Shown here: piece by piece, positions 26,019 to 35,606 of the stretch
Layout: the number at the start of each line of letters is the position of its first letter
Numbering within the stretch: position 1 is the first letter of the stretch
Source of the DNA: Shewanella oncorhynchi
GTDB lineage: Bacteria > Pseudomonadota > Gammaproteobacteria > Enterobacterales > Shewanellaceae
Direction of reading: 5' to 3'
DNA: 64,000 bases
NCBI RefSeq assembly: GCF_012584455.1
Contig: NZ_JABAEB010000003.1
Span: forward strand, 63,641 to 127,640
Position numbers and translations under genes: made by a program
The notes under the pieces: model-generated
Told to the model about the DNA's origin: nothing
The model's input: the letters and a program-made list of their open reading frames with translations, nothing else
Database searches by the model: none

Positions 26019-26927
26019 CTACCACAAATGATTTGCCGCAATAAAAAGTTGGCTGTGTCTTTGGCTTAATTGTAGTGGGTCTCTGCTGTAGCCGCCGCCT
26101 ATCACGGCTGCAATTGGAATATTTTCCGATTTTGCCATTGATAACACAGTTAAATCCCGTCTGAACAGTCCTTCTTGGCTGATATTGAGCAAGCCAAGAT
26201 CGTCATTTTGATGAATATCGGCCCCAGCATCATAAAGAATCAGATCTGGTTGATGGATTCGGATAAGGAGGGCGAGTGTCTGCTCCACAGTTTCAAGATA
26301 CGCACTATCGTCCGCTCCTTTAGTTAGTTCAATATCATGGTGGGAATGCTGCTTACGACTCGGGAAATTCTCTTTGCAGTGAATCGAGCAACTGATGATC
26401 CCTTGATGTTGGTGGCTGAGGGTTGCACTGCCGTCACCTTGATGCACATCGCAATCAAAAATCAGTACCTTGTGTACTTGCTGGCTCGCGATGGCATTTC
26501 TGGCCGCGAGGATAAGGTCGTTGAAAATACAATAGCCGCTGCCAAAATTGTAATGGGCGTGATGGTAGCCACCCGTGAGATGCAGGGCAATACCCTGATT
26601 TATGGCTAATGAAGCTGTGAGTGTGGTGCCAGCCACAGAATGCAAGGTACGCTCAACTAAGGCTTCACTCCACGGGAAACCAATCCGTCTAAGCGCCGCT
26701 GTTGGCAAGGTACCCGCGATAAATTGCTCTACATATTCGCGTTGATGCACTTGCATTACATCTTCTGCAGTCATGGCCGTTGGCGTGTGGAACTGTGCAG
26801 TCGTGGCAATGTGGTTATCGAGTAAGTACTGCCGTAAATGTGCGTATTTAGTGGTGGGAAATCTGTGATGGGGAGGAAGCGCCAGCTTGGAATAGCTGGC
26901 GTGATAAACCAGTGGGATCAGAGTCAA
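26019..26927 (-). CDS. Histone deacetylase family protein (class IV-like)
   Basis: A 302-residue arginase/deacetylase-fold enzyme, probably zinc-dependent and acting on acetylated lysine or small amides such as polyamines. Conserved parts are all present: active-site His122-His123 in GGYHHAHYNFGSGYC, zinc ligands Asp160 and His162 in DCDVHQGDGSA, third ligand Asp237 in YDAGADIHQ, and the transition-state Tyr280 in GGGY. Its substrate cannot be told. It sits 29 bp downstream of the DUF2057 gene. Confidence 0.92.
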   Translation of the reverse strand: MTLIPLVYHASYSKLALPPHHRFPTTKYAHLRQYLLDNHIATTAQFHTPTAMTAEDVMQVHQREYVEQFIAGTLPTAALRRIGFPWSEALVERTLHSVAGTTLTASLAINQGIALHLTGGYHHAHYNFGSGYCIFNDLILAARNAIASQQVHKVLIFDCDVHQGDGSATLSHQHQGIISCSIHCKENFPSRKQHSHHDIELTKGADDSAYLETVEQTLALLIRIHQPDLILYDAGADIHQNDDLGLLNISQEGLFRRDLTVLSMAKSENIPIAAVIGGGYSRDPLQLSQRHSQLFIAANHLW

Positions 26928-26956
26928 TATTGACTAAACCTCGTTATCGCAAGTTG

Positions 26957-27646
26957 TTATAGCTGTGAAATTGCCCAGCTCATAAATTCTTTACGGGTTT
27001 TTTCATCCGCTTGTAGCCACCAGTATTGCAACATTTGTTGTGGGTTGGCTCCTGCTGCTTTAGAGGTGTCTACGGGGGCTGTGAGTGATGTTGCGTTAAC
27101 GGTCGCCGATGTTGTCACGGGTGCTGGTGCAACGGCTACTACTGCTCCAACTGCACCGGTTGCTGCTGCGGCAGTACCGGATACGTCAACGGCTTGATTA
27201 CCACTGAAAAGGCGAGAGACGAAGCTTTCTTCTTCTAAATTGGTATTCACCACTTGGTAATTGACGTTGCCTTTGTCACTACGGGTTAATTTGATTTGTG
27301 GTTTTTGCGCGTAAACTTTAGGCTTTTTAACGACTTCACCTTCAGCCGCTTGCAGGTAATATTGATGGTCGCCATCAACATCTAAAGTAACGATGAAAGG
27401 AGCTGACTTAACAAAGGTTTGGCTGTCACTAAAATCATCCTCTACCATTTCATGGTAACGAATGGCGATTTTGTGAGTGCCGGGGGCCAATTCTAAGCTG
27501 CTTTTATGGTTGAATACGCTCGACTCAACTTTTTTACCATCAAGAGCAAGGTACTCAAATGACATAGGAATGTTCAGATCTGCAGCGAAGGCTGAGGCAG
27601 ATCCGAGTAATACTAGCAGGCTGCTAATTGGCAAAAGTGATTTCAT
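26957..27646 (-). CDS. Periplasmic DUF2057 protein (YccT-like)
   Basis: A 229-residue exported protein with a signal peptide of about 21 residues ([11 protein letters not shown]). The DUF2057 domain follows, recognisable by [11 protein letters not shown] and [23 protein letters not shown] Val/Ala/Pro/Thr-rich linker (about 155-195) joins a short C-terminal helix with [17 protein letters not shown]. The E. coli homologue YccT has been tied to curli control. It lies 9 bp after priC. Confidence 0.88.
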   Translation of the reverse strand: MKSLLPISSLLVLLGSASAFAADLNIPMSFEYLALDGKKVESSVFNHKSSLELAPGTHKIAIRYHEMVEDDFSDSQTFVKSAPFIVTLDVDGDHQYYLQAAEGEVVKKPKVYAQKPQIKLTRSDKGNVNYQVVNTNLEEESFVSRLFSGNQAVDVSGTAAAATGAVGAVVAVAPAPVTTSATVNATSLTAPVDTSKAAGANPQQMLQYWWLQADEKTRKEFMSWAISQL

Positions 27647-27655
27647 TGTTACTCC

Positions 27656-28333
27656 TTAACGGTTATTACTCTGATACGGGCGTTCGAATATTTGAATGCG
27701 ATCTTCTATATAACTAATAGCTTGCCTGCATTTTCCTAGACGACGATGCATCAAAAGGATGTCATTTTGCAATTTTATTTTGTCAGCACTATGACAGTTT
27801 TCAAGTTTTGATTCCATTTCTTCAATTTTTTGTTCAAATTTTTTCGCCCAATTAAGATGTTTGTTCAATTCTTCGTAGATCTCATGACTATTTTGCATCA
27901 CGTTATTGGCGATCCAATCGAAACCACTGGCTTGGTGAGACTGATTCTGGCGCTGTGCAAAACGGGCACGGCTACTGGCACGCTGCTGAGTTTTAGACTT
28001 AATGTCGATAGAAGTGGTCAGCAAGGCTCGTTTGACTGCGGTAAATCTATCTTGGATCCGCTCACAGCTCAGGGCAATGGTCTGGGGGGCGAGTTTAAGC
28101 TTAATTTGTTTTTCGAGCTGCATAATACTGCTACGAATTTGTTCAATACAGGGGCCGAGTTGGGCGCCGTGTTGGACAAACAGCGAGTGATTAAAACGCT
28201 CCGTTTCTTGCAGGAGTTTGCGCTGTGGCGGCGCGAGTCGATTATCGTGCTGCAGTACCTCTTGTTCTAGCGCTTTGAGCTGATTTTTTAGCATCACCAG
28301 TAATTGTTGGGTGTTCACAACCATGCGCTCCAT
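27656..28333 (-). CDS. priC: Primosomal replication protein PriC-like
   Basis: A 225-residue, mostly helical basic protein. PriC remodels stalled forks and loads DnaB through the PriA-independent or Rep route. Family features include the N-terminal helix pair, DRFTAVKRALL, the basic RASSRARFAQRQNQ linker and the C-terminal QNDILLMHRRLGKCRQAISYIE helix. The start is either the ATG at 28333 or the one at 28324. It overlaps the permease gene by about 19 bp. Being in a dinG-headed operon fits a repair role. Confidence 0.85.
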   Translation of the reverse strand: MERMVVNTQQLLVMLKNQLKALEQEVLQHDNRLAPPQRKLLQETERFNHSLFVQHGAQLGPCIEQIRSSIMQLEKQIKLKLAPQTIALSCERIQDRFTAVKRALLTTSIDIKSKTQQRASSRARFAQRQNQSHQASGFDWIANNVMQNSHEIYEELNKHLNWAKKFEQKIEEMESKLENCHSADKIKLQNDILLMHRRLGKCRQAISYIEDRIQIFERPYQSNNR

Positions 28334-29088
28334 GCCAAATTCGCTGCAATCATTAGCACGATCAAAATAAACAGTGGGCGGATAAAGGGCATGCCAAATT
28401 TAATCGCGCAGCGGGCGCCGATAAATGAGCCTAACATCATGCACAATCCCATCCACAAACCTATTTGCCACTCTACCTGTCCAAGCCAGCCAAAGATAGT
28501 CAATGCGGTTAAGTTGCTGGTGAAGGTCATCGCACGGGCAAGGCCACAACTGTGCAGTAAAGGCAGTTTATACAGAGAGCCAGATGTGACGGTCCAAAAT
28601 GCGCCAATGCCTGGGCCAGCAAAACCGTCATAAGTGCCTAAAGCCAGTCCCTGTAGCCATTGTTGCTTGGCTGGCGGCTTGCTGGTTGGTGCTTGGCAGT
28701 TAACGTCTGACATCGCATTGGGGCTGACTAAACTGTAAATGGCGATGCCAATAATCAGCAAGGGTAGGACTTTTTCGAGCCATTGAGTATCGACTAAATA
28801 GACTAAGAAACTGCCCAATACTGCGCCGATAAAGGTGGCGATAAAAGCCATGTACCAAAACGAGGGTTTAAAGAGGTGCTTGCGATAATAGGTCCAAGCC
28901 GCCATAAAAGAGCCAAAGCTTGCGGCTAACTTATTGGTGCCTAATACGGTATGCGGCGCAATGCCTAAGGTTAACAGTGCGGGGATCGACAATAGGCCAC
29001 CGCCACCCACGACGGCATCAATGAATCCAGCGATAAGACCTATGACTGCCAACAGGGCCCAATGACTGGGCTCGAGTAACAACTCCAA
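28315..29088 (-). CDS. TSUP-family (TauE/SafE) membrane permease
   Basis: A 257-residue polytopic inner-membrane protein of the sulfite-exporter TauE/SafE family. The first-repeat motif GFIDAVVGGGGLLSIPALL and the second-repeat motif TYDGFAGPGIGAFWT are both clear. Substrate unknown; family members export sulfur-containing anions. Starts with TTG, 9 bp after dinG. Confidence 0.9.
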   Translation of the reverse strand: MELLLEPSHWALLAVIGLIAGFIDAVVGGGGLLSIPALLTLGIAPHTVLGTNKLAASFGSFMAAWTYYRKHLFKPSFWYMAFIATFIGAVLGSFLVYLVDTQWLEKVLPLLIIGIAIYSLVSPNAMSDVNCQAPTSKPPAKQQWLQGLALGTYDGFAGPGIGAFWTVTSGSLYKLPLLHSCGLARAMTFTSNLTALTIFGWLGQVEWQIGLWMGLCMMLGSFIGARCAIKFGMPFIRPLFILIVLMIAANLAWSAWL

Positions 29089-29097
29089 ATTTTAATC

Positions 29098-31170
29098 CTA
29101 CTCTATAACACGTCTAAAGGGCGGTAAGGCATCCAGTAAGGACTTGCCATAGCGTTTAGTGACTAACCGCCTATCTAAAATGGTCACTCGGCCATAATCT
29201 TGCTCTTTACGCAGTAATCTACCACAACTTTGAATAAGCTTACGTGAAGCATCTGGGATCGTCAGTTGTAAGAAGGGATTACCGCCTTTGACTTTGACAT
29301 ATTCTGCATGCGCTTGCTCAACGGGCGAGGTTGGCACGGCAAAGGGTAGTTTAGTGACGATCAAGTTCGTCAGATAATCGCCCGGTAAGTCGAGACCTTC
29401 GGAGAAACTGCCGGTGCCAAACAAGATGCTTGGTTCGCCCTTATCGCATTTAGCTTTATGATTTTCTAACAACTGTTGCCGTGGCGCATTGCCTTGAATA
29501 AGTAGCTCAGTGGTGAGTTTACCTTCAAGTAATTCAACCACTTTTTCCATCTGCCAGTAGGAGGCGAATAACACTAAGGTTGCCATTTCGCCTTCAATAA
29601 GGGTAATGATTTGTTCGGCAAGTTCAGCCGTATAGGCATCATCCGTCGGCTCAGTGCGCATTTTGGGTAAATAAAGTGTCGCATTATTGGGGTAATCGAA
29701 GGGCGATTGTAAGGCTAAATAACGACTGCCATCGTTGAGTGACAAACCTACTTGATGCACGAAATGGTCAAAGTTATTGAGTGCGCGCAGCGTGGCGCTA
29801 CATAAGACCACGCCCGCGGCCTTTTGCCACAGCATGGATTCCAGCATAAAGCCGACTTCGATAGGTGAAGCGCTAAATAGATAATCCACTTGTTTACCTG
29901 TGATGAGTTCGACCCAGCGCGCCATAGGTGCACCTTTGTGCTTATCTTCCTTGGCCATCATCCTCCACAATTTCTGCAGGTTTTCGAGCCTTTGCAGCAT
30001 AAATCCGGTTTCGGCCAATAGCGCTTCGGATTGATGTTTAGGAATATCGCCATCTTTAATCGCCTCGGCCAGCAGTGACAGCATTTTATTAAACTGTTTG
30101 AGGGCTAGATTAGAGGTAACAGCGAGGTTTTCGGCGAGAATGAGTAATGACTCTGGTAGTTTGCCGTGCTCAAAACGCAGACGGTTTTCAGGATTGGCAA
30201 AGTGTTTGGTCTGGGTATCGCAGTAGTGGGCCACTTGATTGAGCTGGCTGATAAGATCGCCTAAGTGATCCTGCATCGCCTGCGCGGGGGCAATGATATT
30301 GTTGCTCTTTATTTGGTTTTGTAACTTAGCGCAGGTTTTACCAATTTTTTCGAGCCAGTCGCAGGCGCCCCTCAGCGTGGCCTGTGCACTGGAGAAATCC
30401 CGCGCCACAATCGGTAAGTGATGTGCCTCATCGATAACATAAAACACGTCTTCGGGATCGGGCAAAATCACGCCGCCGCCTAATTCTAAATCGGCGAATA
30501 ACAAGCTGTGGTTGGCGATGAGCACGTCCCAAGTATCGACATCTTCGCGGGCTTTATGGAACGGGCAATTTCTGTGGCTGGCGACTTGGCGATGACAGCT
30601 GTGTTTGTCGCAGGCGATTTGTTGCCAGAGGTGATCGGGCAGCGGCACGGCTAAGGTGTCGATTTCGCCGTTCCAGCGACCTTCGTTATAGTCTTTTAAC
30701 AGGCCGTGCATCATAGCCACTTGGCTATTGTCTGGTTTAGTTTGCCACATGGCCATTTGTGTACTGTTGTCGTCACCGATGAGCATCGCCAGTTTCGATA
30801 GACACACATAACGTTGTCGACCTTTAACTAAGCCAAAGCGGAAATTTAAGCCGGATTGCTCAAGGAAGAAGGGCAAGTCTTTATGCAGTAATTGCTCCTG
30901 CAAAGCGACGGTTGCGGTAGCGATGCAGACCTTTTTCTTGCTCGCTAATGCCAGTGGAATGGTACCGAGGATATAAGACAATGATTTACCGATCCCAGTG
31001 CCTGCTTCGACCACAATGATGCGCCTATCTTTATCATAGTCGCCGGCGAGGGTCTTAGAGATTTCCGCCACCATATAGTTTTGTTCGCGGCGCGGCCTAA
31101 AATTAGGCAAGGCGGTAGCAATATCCTTATAGATGGCGCGGATCTGGGTTTTTACATTGTCAGGTAACAT
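29098..31170 (-). CDS. dinG: ATP-dependent DNA helicase DinG
   Basis: A 690-residue superfamily-2 XPD-like 5'-3' helicase that resolves R-loops and damaged forks. Motif I is EAGTGIGKS and motif II is the DEAHH box. The four iron-sulfur cysteines are visible: Cys in RYVCLSK and the cluster CDKHSC...NC (C-x4-C-x9-C). Motif VI lies near QSCGRLLRKEQDYGR. A LexA box lies 26 bp upstream, as expected for the SOS gene dinG. Heads a minus-strand run of six genes. Confidence 0.96.
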   Translation of the reverse strand: MLPDNVKTQIRAIYKDIATALPNFRPRREQNYMVAEISKTLAGDYDKDRRIIVVEAGTGIGKSLSYILGTIPLALASKKKVCIATATVALQEQLLHKDLPFFLEQSGLNFRFGLVKGRQRYVCLSKLAMLIGDDNSTQMAMWQTKPDNSQVAMMHGLLKDYNEGRWNGEIDTLAVPLPDHLWQQIACDKHSCHRQVASHRNCPFHKAREDVDTWDVLIANHSLLFADLELGGGVILPDPEDVFYVIDEAHHLPIVARDFSSAQATLRGACDWLEKIGKTCAKLQNQIKSNNIIAPAQAMQDHLGDLISQLNQVAHYCDTQTKHFANPENRLRFEHGKLPESLLILAENLAVTSNLALKQFNKMLSLLAEAIKDGDIPKHQSEALLAETGFMLQRLENLQKLWRMMAKEDKHKGAPMARWVELITGKQVDYLFSASPIEVGFMLESMLWQKAAGVVLCSATLRALNNFDHFVHQVGLSLNDGSRYLALQSPFDYPNNATLYLPKMRTEPTDDAYTAELAEQIITLIEGEMATLVLFASYWQMEKVVELLEGKLTTELLIQGNAPRQQLLENHKAKCDKGEPSILFGTGSFSEGLDLPGDYLTNLIVTKLPFAVPTSPVEQAHAEYVKVKGGNPFLQLTIPDASRKLIQSCGRLLRKEQDYGRVTILDRRLVTKRYGKSLLDALPPFRRVIE

Positions 31171-31195
31171 GCGTCACTACTTTATCGAATTAATG

Positions 31196-31211
31196 CTGTA
31201 CATAATAACAG
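31196..31211. promoter_or_regulatory. LexA (SOS) box shared by dinG and polB
   Basis: CTGTACATAATAACAG is a perfect CTGT-N8-ACAG palindrome between the divergent starts of dinG (31170) and polB (31308). Both are SOS genes in E. coli, so a single operator probably controls both directions. Confidence 0.9.
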
Positions 31212-31307
31212 TGATTGCATAGCCTAAGAAACTTTTCTGCCATTTGGCGGCATTTAAATTGAGGAACCATCTAAATTGACTAGCTACGCGATTTGGGAAC
31301 CCATGCG

Positions 31308-33737
31308 ATGAAGTCAGAGGCTACCGCGGCCGTTAGTGTACAAGGTCGAGTCTTAACACGCCATGCGATTCATCGTCATGGGAGTTTAGTGTTGCAGTAT
31401 TATCTGGCTACCGCCCAAGGCCCTGTGCTGGTGGAAGTGCAAGGCACTGAACACATTTGTTTTTGTCATCAAACTGATGTCACGGCTTTGCAGTTGCAAA
31501 CGCCGGGTCAAGCATTGCGGTTTGTACCGTTAGCGCTCAAAAGCTTTAAAGGCGGCGCGGTCAGTGGTGTTTATGCCAAATCGAGCAATAGCTTACGTAC
31601 CTTACAACGCATCGCTAAAGATGCCGACATCCCTTTATTTGAAGCCGACATTCGCCCTGAACAGCGTTATTTAATCGAGCGGTTTGTGGCGCTGGATGTG
31701 GCATTTTTAGGGCATTTCTCTGCGCCGACTAGCGACAGTTTTGAGGCTAATTCGCTGCCTGTGTTTATCGCCGAGCGTGCTAAGAGTATTGCCCCTTTAA
31801 CGGCTGTACATTTGCGCTGTATCTCACTGGATTTTGAATGTAGCTTTGAGGGTTTACTCTATTCGGTTGCACTATATGGTCAAGACAGTGGCCGAGACGG
31901 TGAGCAAGATAGCCTCAAGCAGACTTATGAAAAAGTGATTATGGTGGGTGAGGCTGAATCAAACTCTCCCGAATATATTGAATGGGTGGCCGATGAAGCT
32001 GCACTCATTCATCGATTAATCGCGTGGTTCCATGAGTTTGATCCTGACTTTGTCATAGGTTGGTCAGTGGTGAGTTTTGACCTCGCACTCTTGTCACGCC
32101 GTGCATTATTACACCGTATTCCGCTCACCATTGGCCGCGGAGGGGCAAAGCTTGAGTGGAAAGTTGACAATAAATTTCGGCCAGAAACCTTAGTTTTACC
32201 GGGCCGAGTGGTTCTTGATGGTATTGATTGGCTCAAGGCGGCTTTCTATCATTTTGAGCGGTTCTCGTTGGAATTTGTTTCGCGGAAATTATTGGGTGAA
32301 GGCAAGGCTATTCATAACGTGGATAATCGCGTTGAAGAAATTGATCAGCTGTTTAAGGCCAATAAACAAGCATTAGCGCATTACAATCTTACTGACAGCC
32401 GTCTGGTGTGGGATATTTTTAGTTATACTCAATTATGGGAGTTCGCCCTCGCGCGAGCTGAACTAACAGGTTTAGAGCTGGGGCGGGTTGGGGCTTCGGT
32501 GGCGGCATTTAATCATTTGTATTTACCGCATTTGCATCGAGCCGGTTACGTCGCACCCGATGCTCCTGCGAGTGATGGGATCGAAAGCCCCGGTGGCTAT
32601 GTGATGGATTCTGTGCCGGGACTTTATAAGCATATTTTAGTGTTCGATTTTAAAAGTCTATATCCCTCCATTATTCGTACCTTTTTGATTGACCCTAAGG
32701 GATTAATTGAAGGTTTGCGATTGCCCGAGTTTGAATGTGTTGCGGGGTTTCTCGGTGGGCGTTTCAGTCGGCAACAGCCCATTTTGCCTAAGCTTATCCA
32801 AACATTATCTGAGCAGCGCGAAAAGGCCAAACGTGAGCACAATGCGCCTTTATCCCAAGCGATAAAAATTATCATGAACTCGTTGTATGGGGTTTTAGGT
32901 TCTCAAGGTTGTGTTTTCCACGATGCAAAGTTAGCAAGTTCGATCACTATGCGTGGTCATCAAATTATGAAACAAACCCGCGCATGGATAGAAGAGATGG
33001 GCTATCAAGTGATTTACGGCGATACGGATTCGACCTTTGTCTGGCTTGGCAGCGAGCCTGATCTCTCAGACATTAACGCCTTAGGTAACACTCTGGCGCG
33101 GGAAATTAATGCTAAGTGGCAGGCTAAGATCGGTGAAGATCATCAAGTTGAGAGTTTTCTCGAGTTACAGTTTGAACGCCACTATGAGCAGTTTTTTATG
33201 CCGACCTTAAGAGGGTCGTTAGAAGGCAGTAAAAAACGTTATGTTGGCGCGTGGCGTAATGCGAGCGATGAACTTGAGCTTACTTTTAAAGGTATGGAGC
33301 AAGTGCGCAGTGATTGGAGCCCTTTAGCGCGCAAAGTTCAAGAGTCACTCTATGAACGGATGTTTAACCAAAGGGATATCCGTGTTTATTTGGCCAGTGT
33401 GTTTGAAAAGCTGCTTGATGGCGAGTTGGATGATGATTTGGTATTTCGCAAACGTATGCGACGCAATATTGAAGATTACACGGCTAAATCTTCTCCTCAT
33501 GTTAAAGTCGCTCAACAATTATGCGACTTAACAGGAGATGCCTCTTTTGGCAAGCGTGGGGCGCAGATTGATTATCTGATTACTGTAAATGGACCGGAAT
33601 CCTTACTGTACAGAACGTCACCAATTGATTACCAATACTACATTGATAAGCAAATTGGCCCTATTGCCGAGCCTGTTTTTTCGATAATGAAACTAAACTA
33701 CATGGATATTGCGTCAAAGCAGTTGCTGTTAATATAG
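31308..33737 (+). CDS. polB: DNA polymerase II
   Basis: SOS-induced family B polymerase used in translesion synthesis and replication restart, 809 residues (E. coli 783). The 3'-5' exonuclease motif Exo I is at about Asp175 and Glu177 in LDFECSFEGL. Polymerase motif A DFKSLYPSI begins near residue 447 and motif C YGDTDS near residue 570. The ATG at 31308 is preceded by GGGAA; a TTG five codons upstream is the only longer option. The LexA box lies about 100 bp upstream. Confidence 0.97.
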   Translation: MKSEATAAVSVQGRVLTRHAIHRHGSLVLQYYLATAQGPVLVEVQGTEHICFCHQTDVTALQLQTPGQALRFVPLALKSFKGGAVSGVYAKSSNSLRTLQRIAKDADIPLFEADIRPEQRYLIERFVALDVAFLGHFSAPTSDSFEANSLPVFIAERAKSIAPLTAVHLRCISLDFECSFEGLLYSVALYGQDSGRDGEQDSLKQTYEKVIMVGEAESNSPEYIEWVADEAALIHRLIAWFHEFDPDFVIGWSVVSFDLALLSRRALLHRIPLTIGRGGAKLEWKVDNKFRPETLVLPGRVVLDGIDWLKAAFYHFERFSLEFVSRKLLGEGKAIHNVDNRVEEIDQLFKANKQALAHYNLTDSRLVWDIFSYTQLWEFALARAELTGLELGRVGASVAAFNHLYLPHLHRAGYVAPDAPASDGIESPGGYVMDSVPGLYKHILVFDFKSLYPSIIRTFLIDPKGLIEGLRLPEFECVAGFLGGRFSRQQPILPKLIQTLSEQREKAKREHNAPLSQAIKIIMNSLYGVLGSQGCVFHDAKLASSITMRGHQIMKQTRAWIEEMGYQVIYGDTDSTFVWLGSEPDLSDINALGNTLAREINAKWQAKIGEDHQVESFLELQFERHYEQFFMPTLRGSLEGSKKRYVGAWRNASDELELTFKGMEQVRSDWSPLARKVQESLYERMFNQRDIRVYLASVFEKLLDGELDDDLVFRKRMRRNIEDYTAKSSPHVKVAQQLCDLTGDASFGKRGAQIDYLITVNGPESLLYRTSPIDYQYYIDKQIGPIAEPVFSIMKLNYMDIASKQLLLI

Positions 33738-33959
33738 TGTTTTTAATGTTCTTTATGTGTTGCGCAGGGTGGCGAATGTAGCGTTTTAACCTGTTTTGTA
33801 GAGGTTAACTGGTTTGTTTTTGTGATGTTAATCGACATATTCTTTAGGTTTAGCTTTGAGGGAATATTGAAAGTTTGCTACCCTTTAAGAGGAAATTGTA
33901 AGGAAATATAACAACGGAATGACGTTGACAGAACATAAACAAAAAAGGTTAAGCACCAA

Positions 33960-35171
33960 ATGAACAAGACGTTAGTAGCAACTGCGCTTGCAGCAATTTT
34001 TTTAGTTCCATCAGTCTCAGCTATCGAGATCTATAAAGATAATAAAAATGCCGTAGAAATCGGTGGTTTTATTGATGCACGCGTGATCAACACTCAAGGC
34101 GAAACAGAGGTTGTTAACGGCGCATCTCGCATTAATTTTGGTTTTAATCGTGAGTTGACTGACGGTTGGAAAGCATTTGCTAAATTGGAATGGGGTGTGA
34201 ATCCTGTTGGTAGTAGCGACATCGTCTATAACAATCGCTTCGAATCTGTTCAAGAAGAGTTCTTTTATAACCGATTAGGTTACGCTGGTCTGTCCCATGA
34301 CACTTATGGAACACTGACTATTGGTAAGCAGTGGGGCGCTTGGTACGATGTCGTTTACAACACTAACTATGGTTTTGTGTGGGACGGTAACACTGCAGGT
34401 GTTTACACTTATAATAAAGATGATGGCGCGGTAAACGGTGTTGGTCGTGGTGATAAAACAGTTCAATATCGCAATGCATTTGGCGATGTAAGCTTTGCAG
34501 TTCAAGCACAGTTGAAAAACAGCAGCTTCTATACCTGTGATACAACGGATGATATTTCACAAGCTCAGTGTCAAGCGAACTGGGAAAGTGGTGATAAAGC
34601 GGCTCAACAAGTAGAATACAATTATACTTATGGTGGCGCGCTGACTTATAAAGCCACTGATATGCTGACCTTAACTGCGGGTGTTAACCGCGGTGAGTTT
34701 GATGTGAGTTTTGGTAACGGCGAACAAACCACTGCGGTTGATCTTATCTACGGTGCGGGTATCACTTGGGGTAACTTCGATAGCAATGGCTTATACGCTG
34801 CTGCAAACGTCAACAGACAAGAAAATCATGACACAGACAATATTGGTCGTTTGATTAAAGACGCCTATGGTATTGAAAGTTTAGTTTCATACAAGTTTGA
34901 CAATGGGTTACGTCCATTCATTTCTTACAACGTGCTTGATGCTGGTAAAGACTATGTCATTCAACCTAACTTTAATGCCGATCCTAACGATGAGTTCAAA
35001 CGTCAGTTTGTCGTGGTTGGTTTGCATTTTGTATGGGACCCAAACACAGTGCTTTACGTAGAAGCACGTAAAGATTACAGCGATTTTACCAGTGCAGATA
35101 AAGAACAAGAAGCTAGAATGGCGCTTTCAGAATCTGACGGTGTTGCAATTGGTATCCGTTACACACTTTAA
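33960..35171 (+). CDS. Outer-membrane porin
   Basis: A 403-residue Gram-negative trimeric porin (OmpC/Omp35 type). Signal peptide is about 21 residues (LVPSVSA). It shows alternating aromatic beta strands throughout, an acidic loop 3-like region and a C-terminal RYTL strand. Likely a general or anion-tolerant channel. It is followed by its own terminator and the TonB-dependent receptor. The 222-bp upstream gap shows no clear promoter by eye. Confidence 0.9.
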   Translation: MNKTLVATALAAIFLVPSVSAIEIYKDNKNAVEIGGFIDARVINTQGETEVVNGASRINFGFNRELTDGWKAFAKLEWGVNPVGSSDIVYNNRFESVQEEFFYNRLGYAGLSHDTYGTLTIGKQWGAWYDVVYNTNYGFVWDGNTAGVYTYNKDDGAVNGVGRGDKTVQYRNAFGDVSFAVQAQLKNSSFYTCDTTDDISQAQCQANWESGDKAAQQVEYNYTYGGALTYKATDMLTLTAGVNRGEFDVSFGNGEQTTAVDLIYGAGITWGNFDSNGLYAAANVNRQENHDTDNIGRLIKDAYGIESLVSYKFDNGLRPFISYNVLDAGKDYVIQPNFNADPNDEFKRQFVVVGLHFVWDPNTVLYVEARKDYSDFTSADKEQEARMALSESDGVAIGIRYTL

Positions 35172-35235
35172 GTTCTGCCTTGTCTATTACAATAGTTTAA
35201 TTGTTTAGAATTGTGCTAGTTGTAAGTGTTGCTTC

Positions 35236-35266
35236 AAAGCCCAAAGTGTAAAACTTTGGGCTTTTT
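35236..35266 (+). terminator. Terminator after the porin
   Basis: A 12-bp perfect stem AAAGCCCAAAGT/ACTTTGGGCTTT with a 5-nt loop and T tract. Confidence 0.93.
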
Positions 35267-35606
35267 CATTCAAAAAGGTTATTAAACTCAATAAGGTCGT
35301 GTTAAATAGCATTTTCTCTCCTTACAACCAAGCTCACGTCAATTATGACGTAAGTTGTGCTATCTCCATCCCCTAAAATCACTTTCTGTATAAATAATCA
35401 TCAATCACGCATCCTTATGTATCTTTGTTGGGGTGATAATATGTTATTTGTTTGTTATTTGTTGATTTAGTGTTTTATATGTGATTTTATTGCTCTTGAA
35501 ATTGACGTGTTAGCAACTAAGGTTGCGATAGAGCAATTTACGCTATCTATGCATAAATGTAGATGCAGAATATAAGAAAAACATGAATTATCAAGGGAGA
35601 TAGACA
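35267..35606. other. AT-rich 340-bp leader region of the TonB-dependent receptor
   Basis: No ORF, terminator or clear Fur box is visible. AT-rich throughout, with repeated TGTTATTTG-type words near 35441-35460. Presumably contains the receptor promoter and a long 5' UTR, but I cannot place either with confidence. Confidence 0.4.

Noticed and set aside
27830..28270. A 146-codon ORF opposite priC
   Set aside because: Antisense to a well-placed operon gene; composition looks like a shadow frame.
31293..31307. TTG start of polB five codons upstream
   Set aside because: The ATG at 31308 has a better-spaced GGGAA and keeps a typical N-terminus.
33820..33841. CRP site upstream of the porin (TGTGA with a degenerate second half)
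   Set aside because: The right half-site matches only two of five positions.
35430..35470. Fur box upstream of the TonB-dependent receptor
   Set aside because: GATAATATG-type words do not form the required inverted or repeated GATAAT hexamers.
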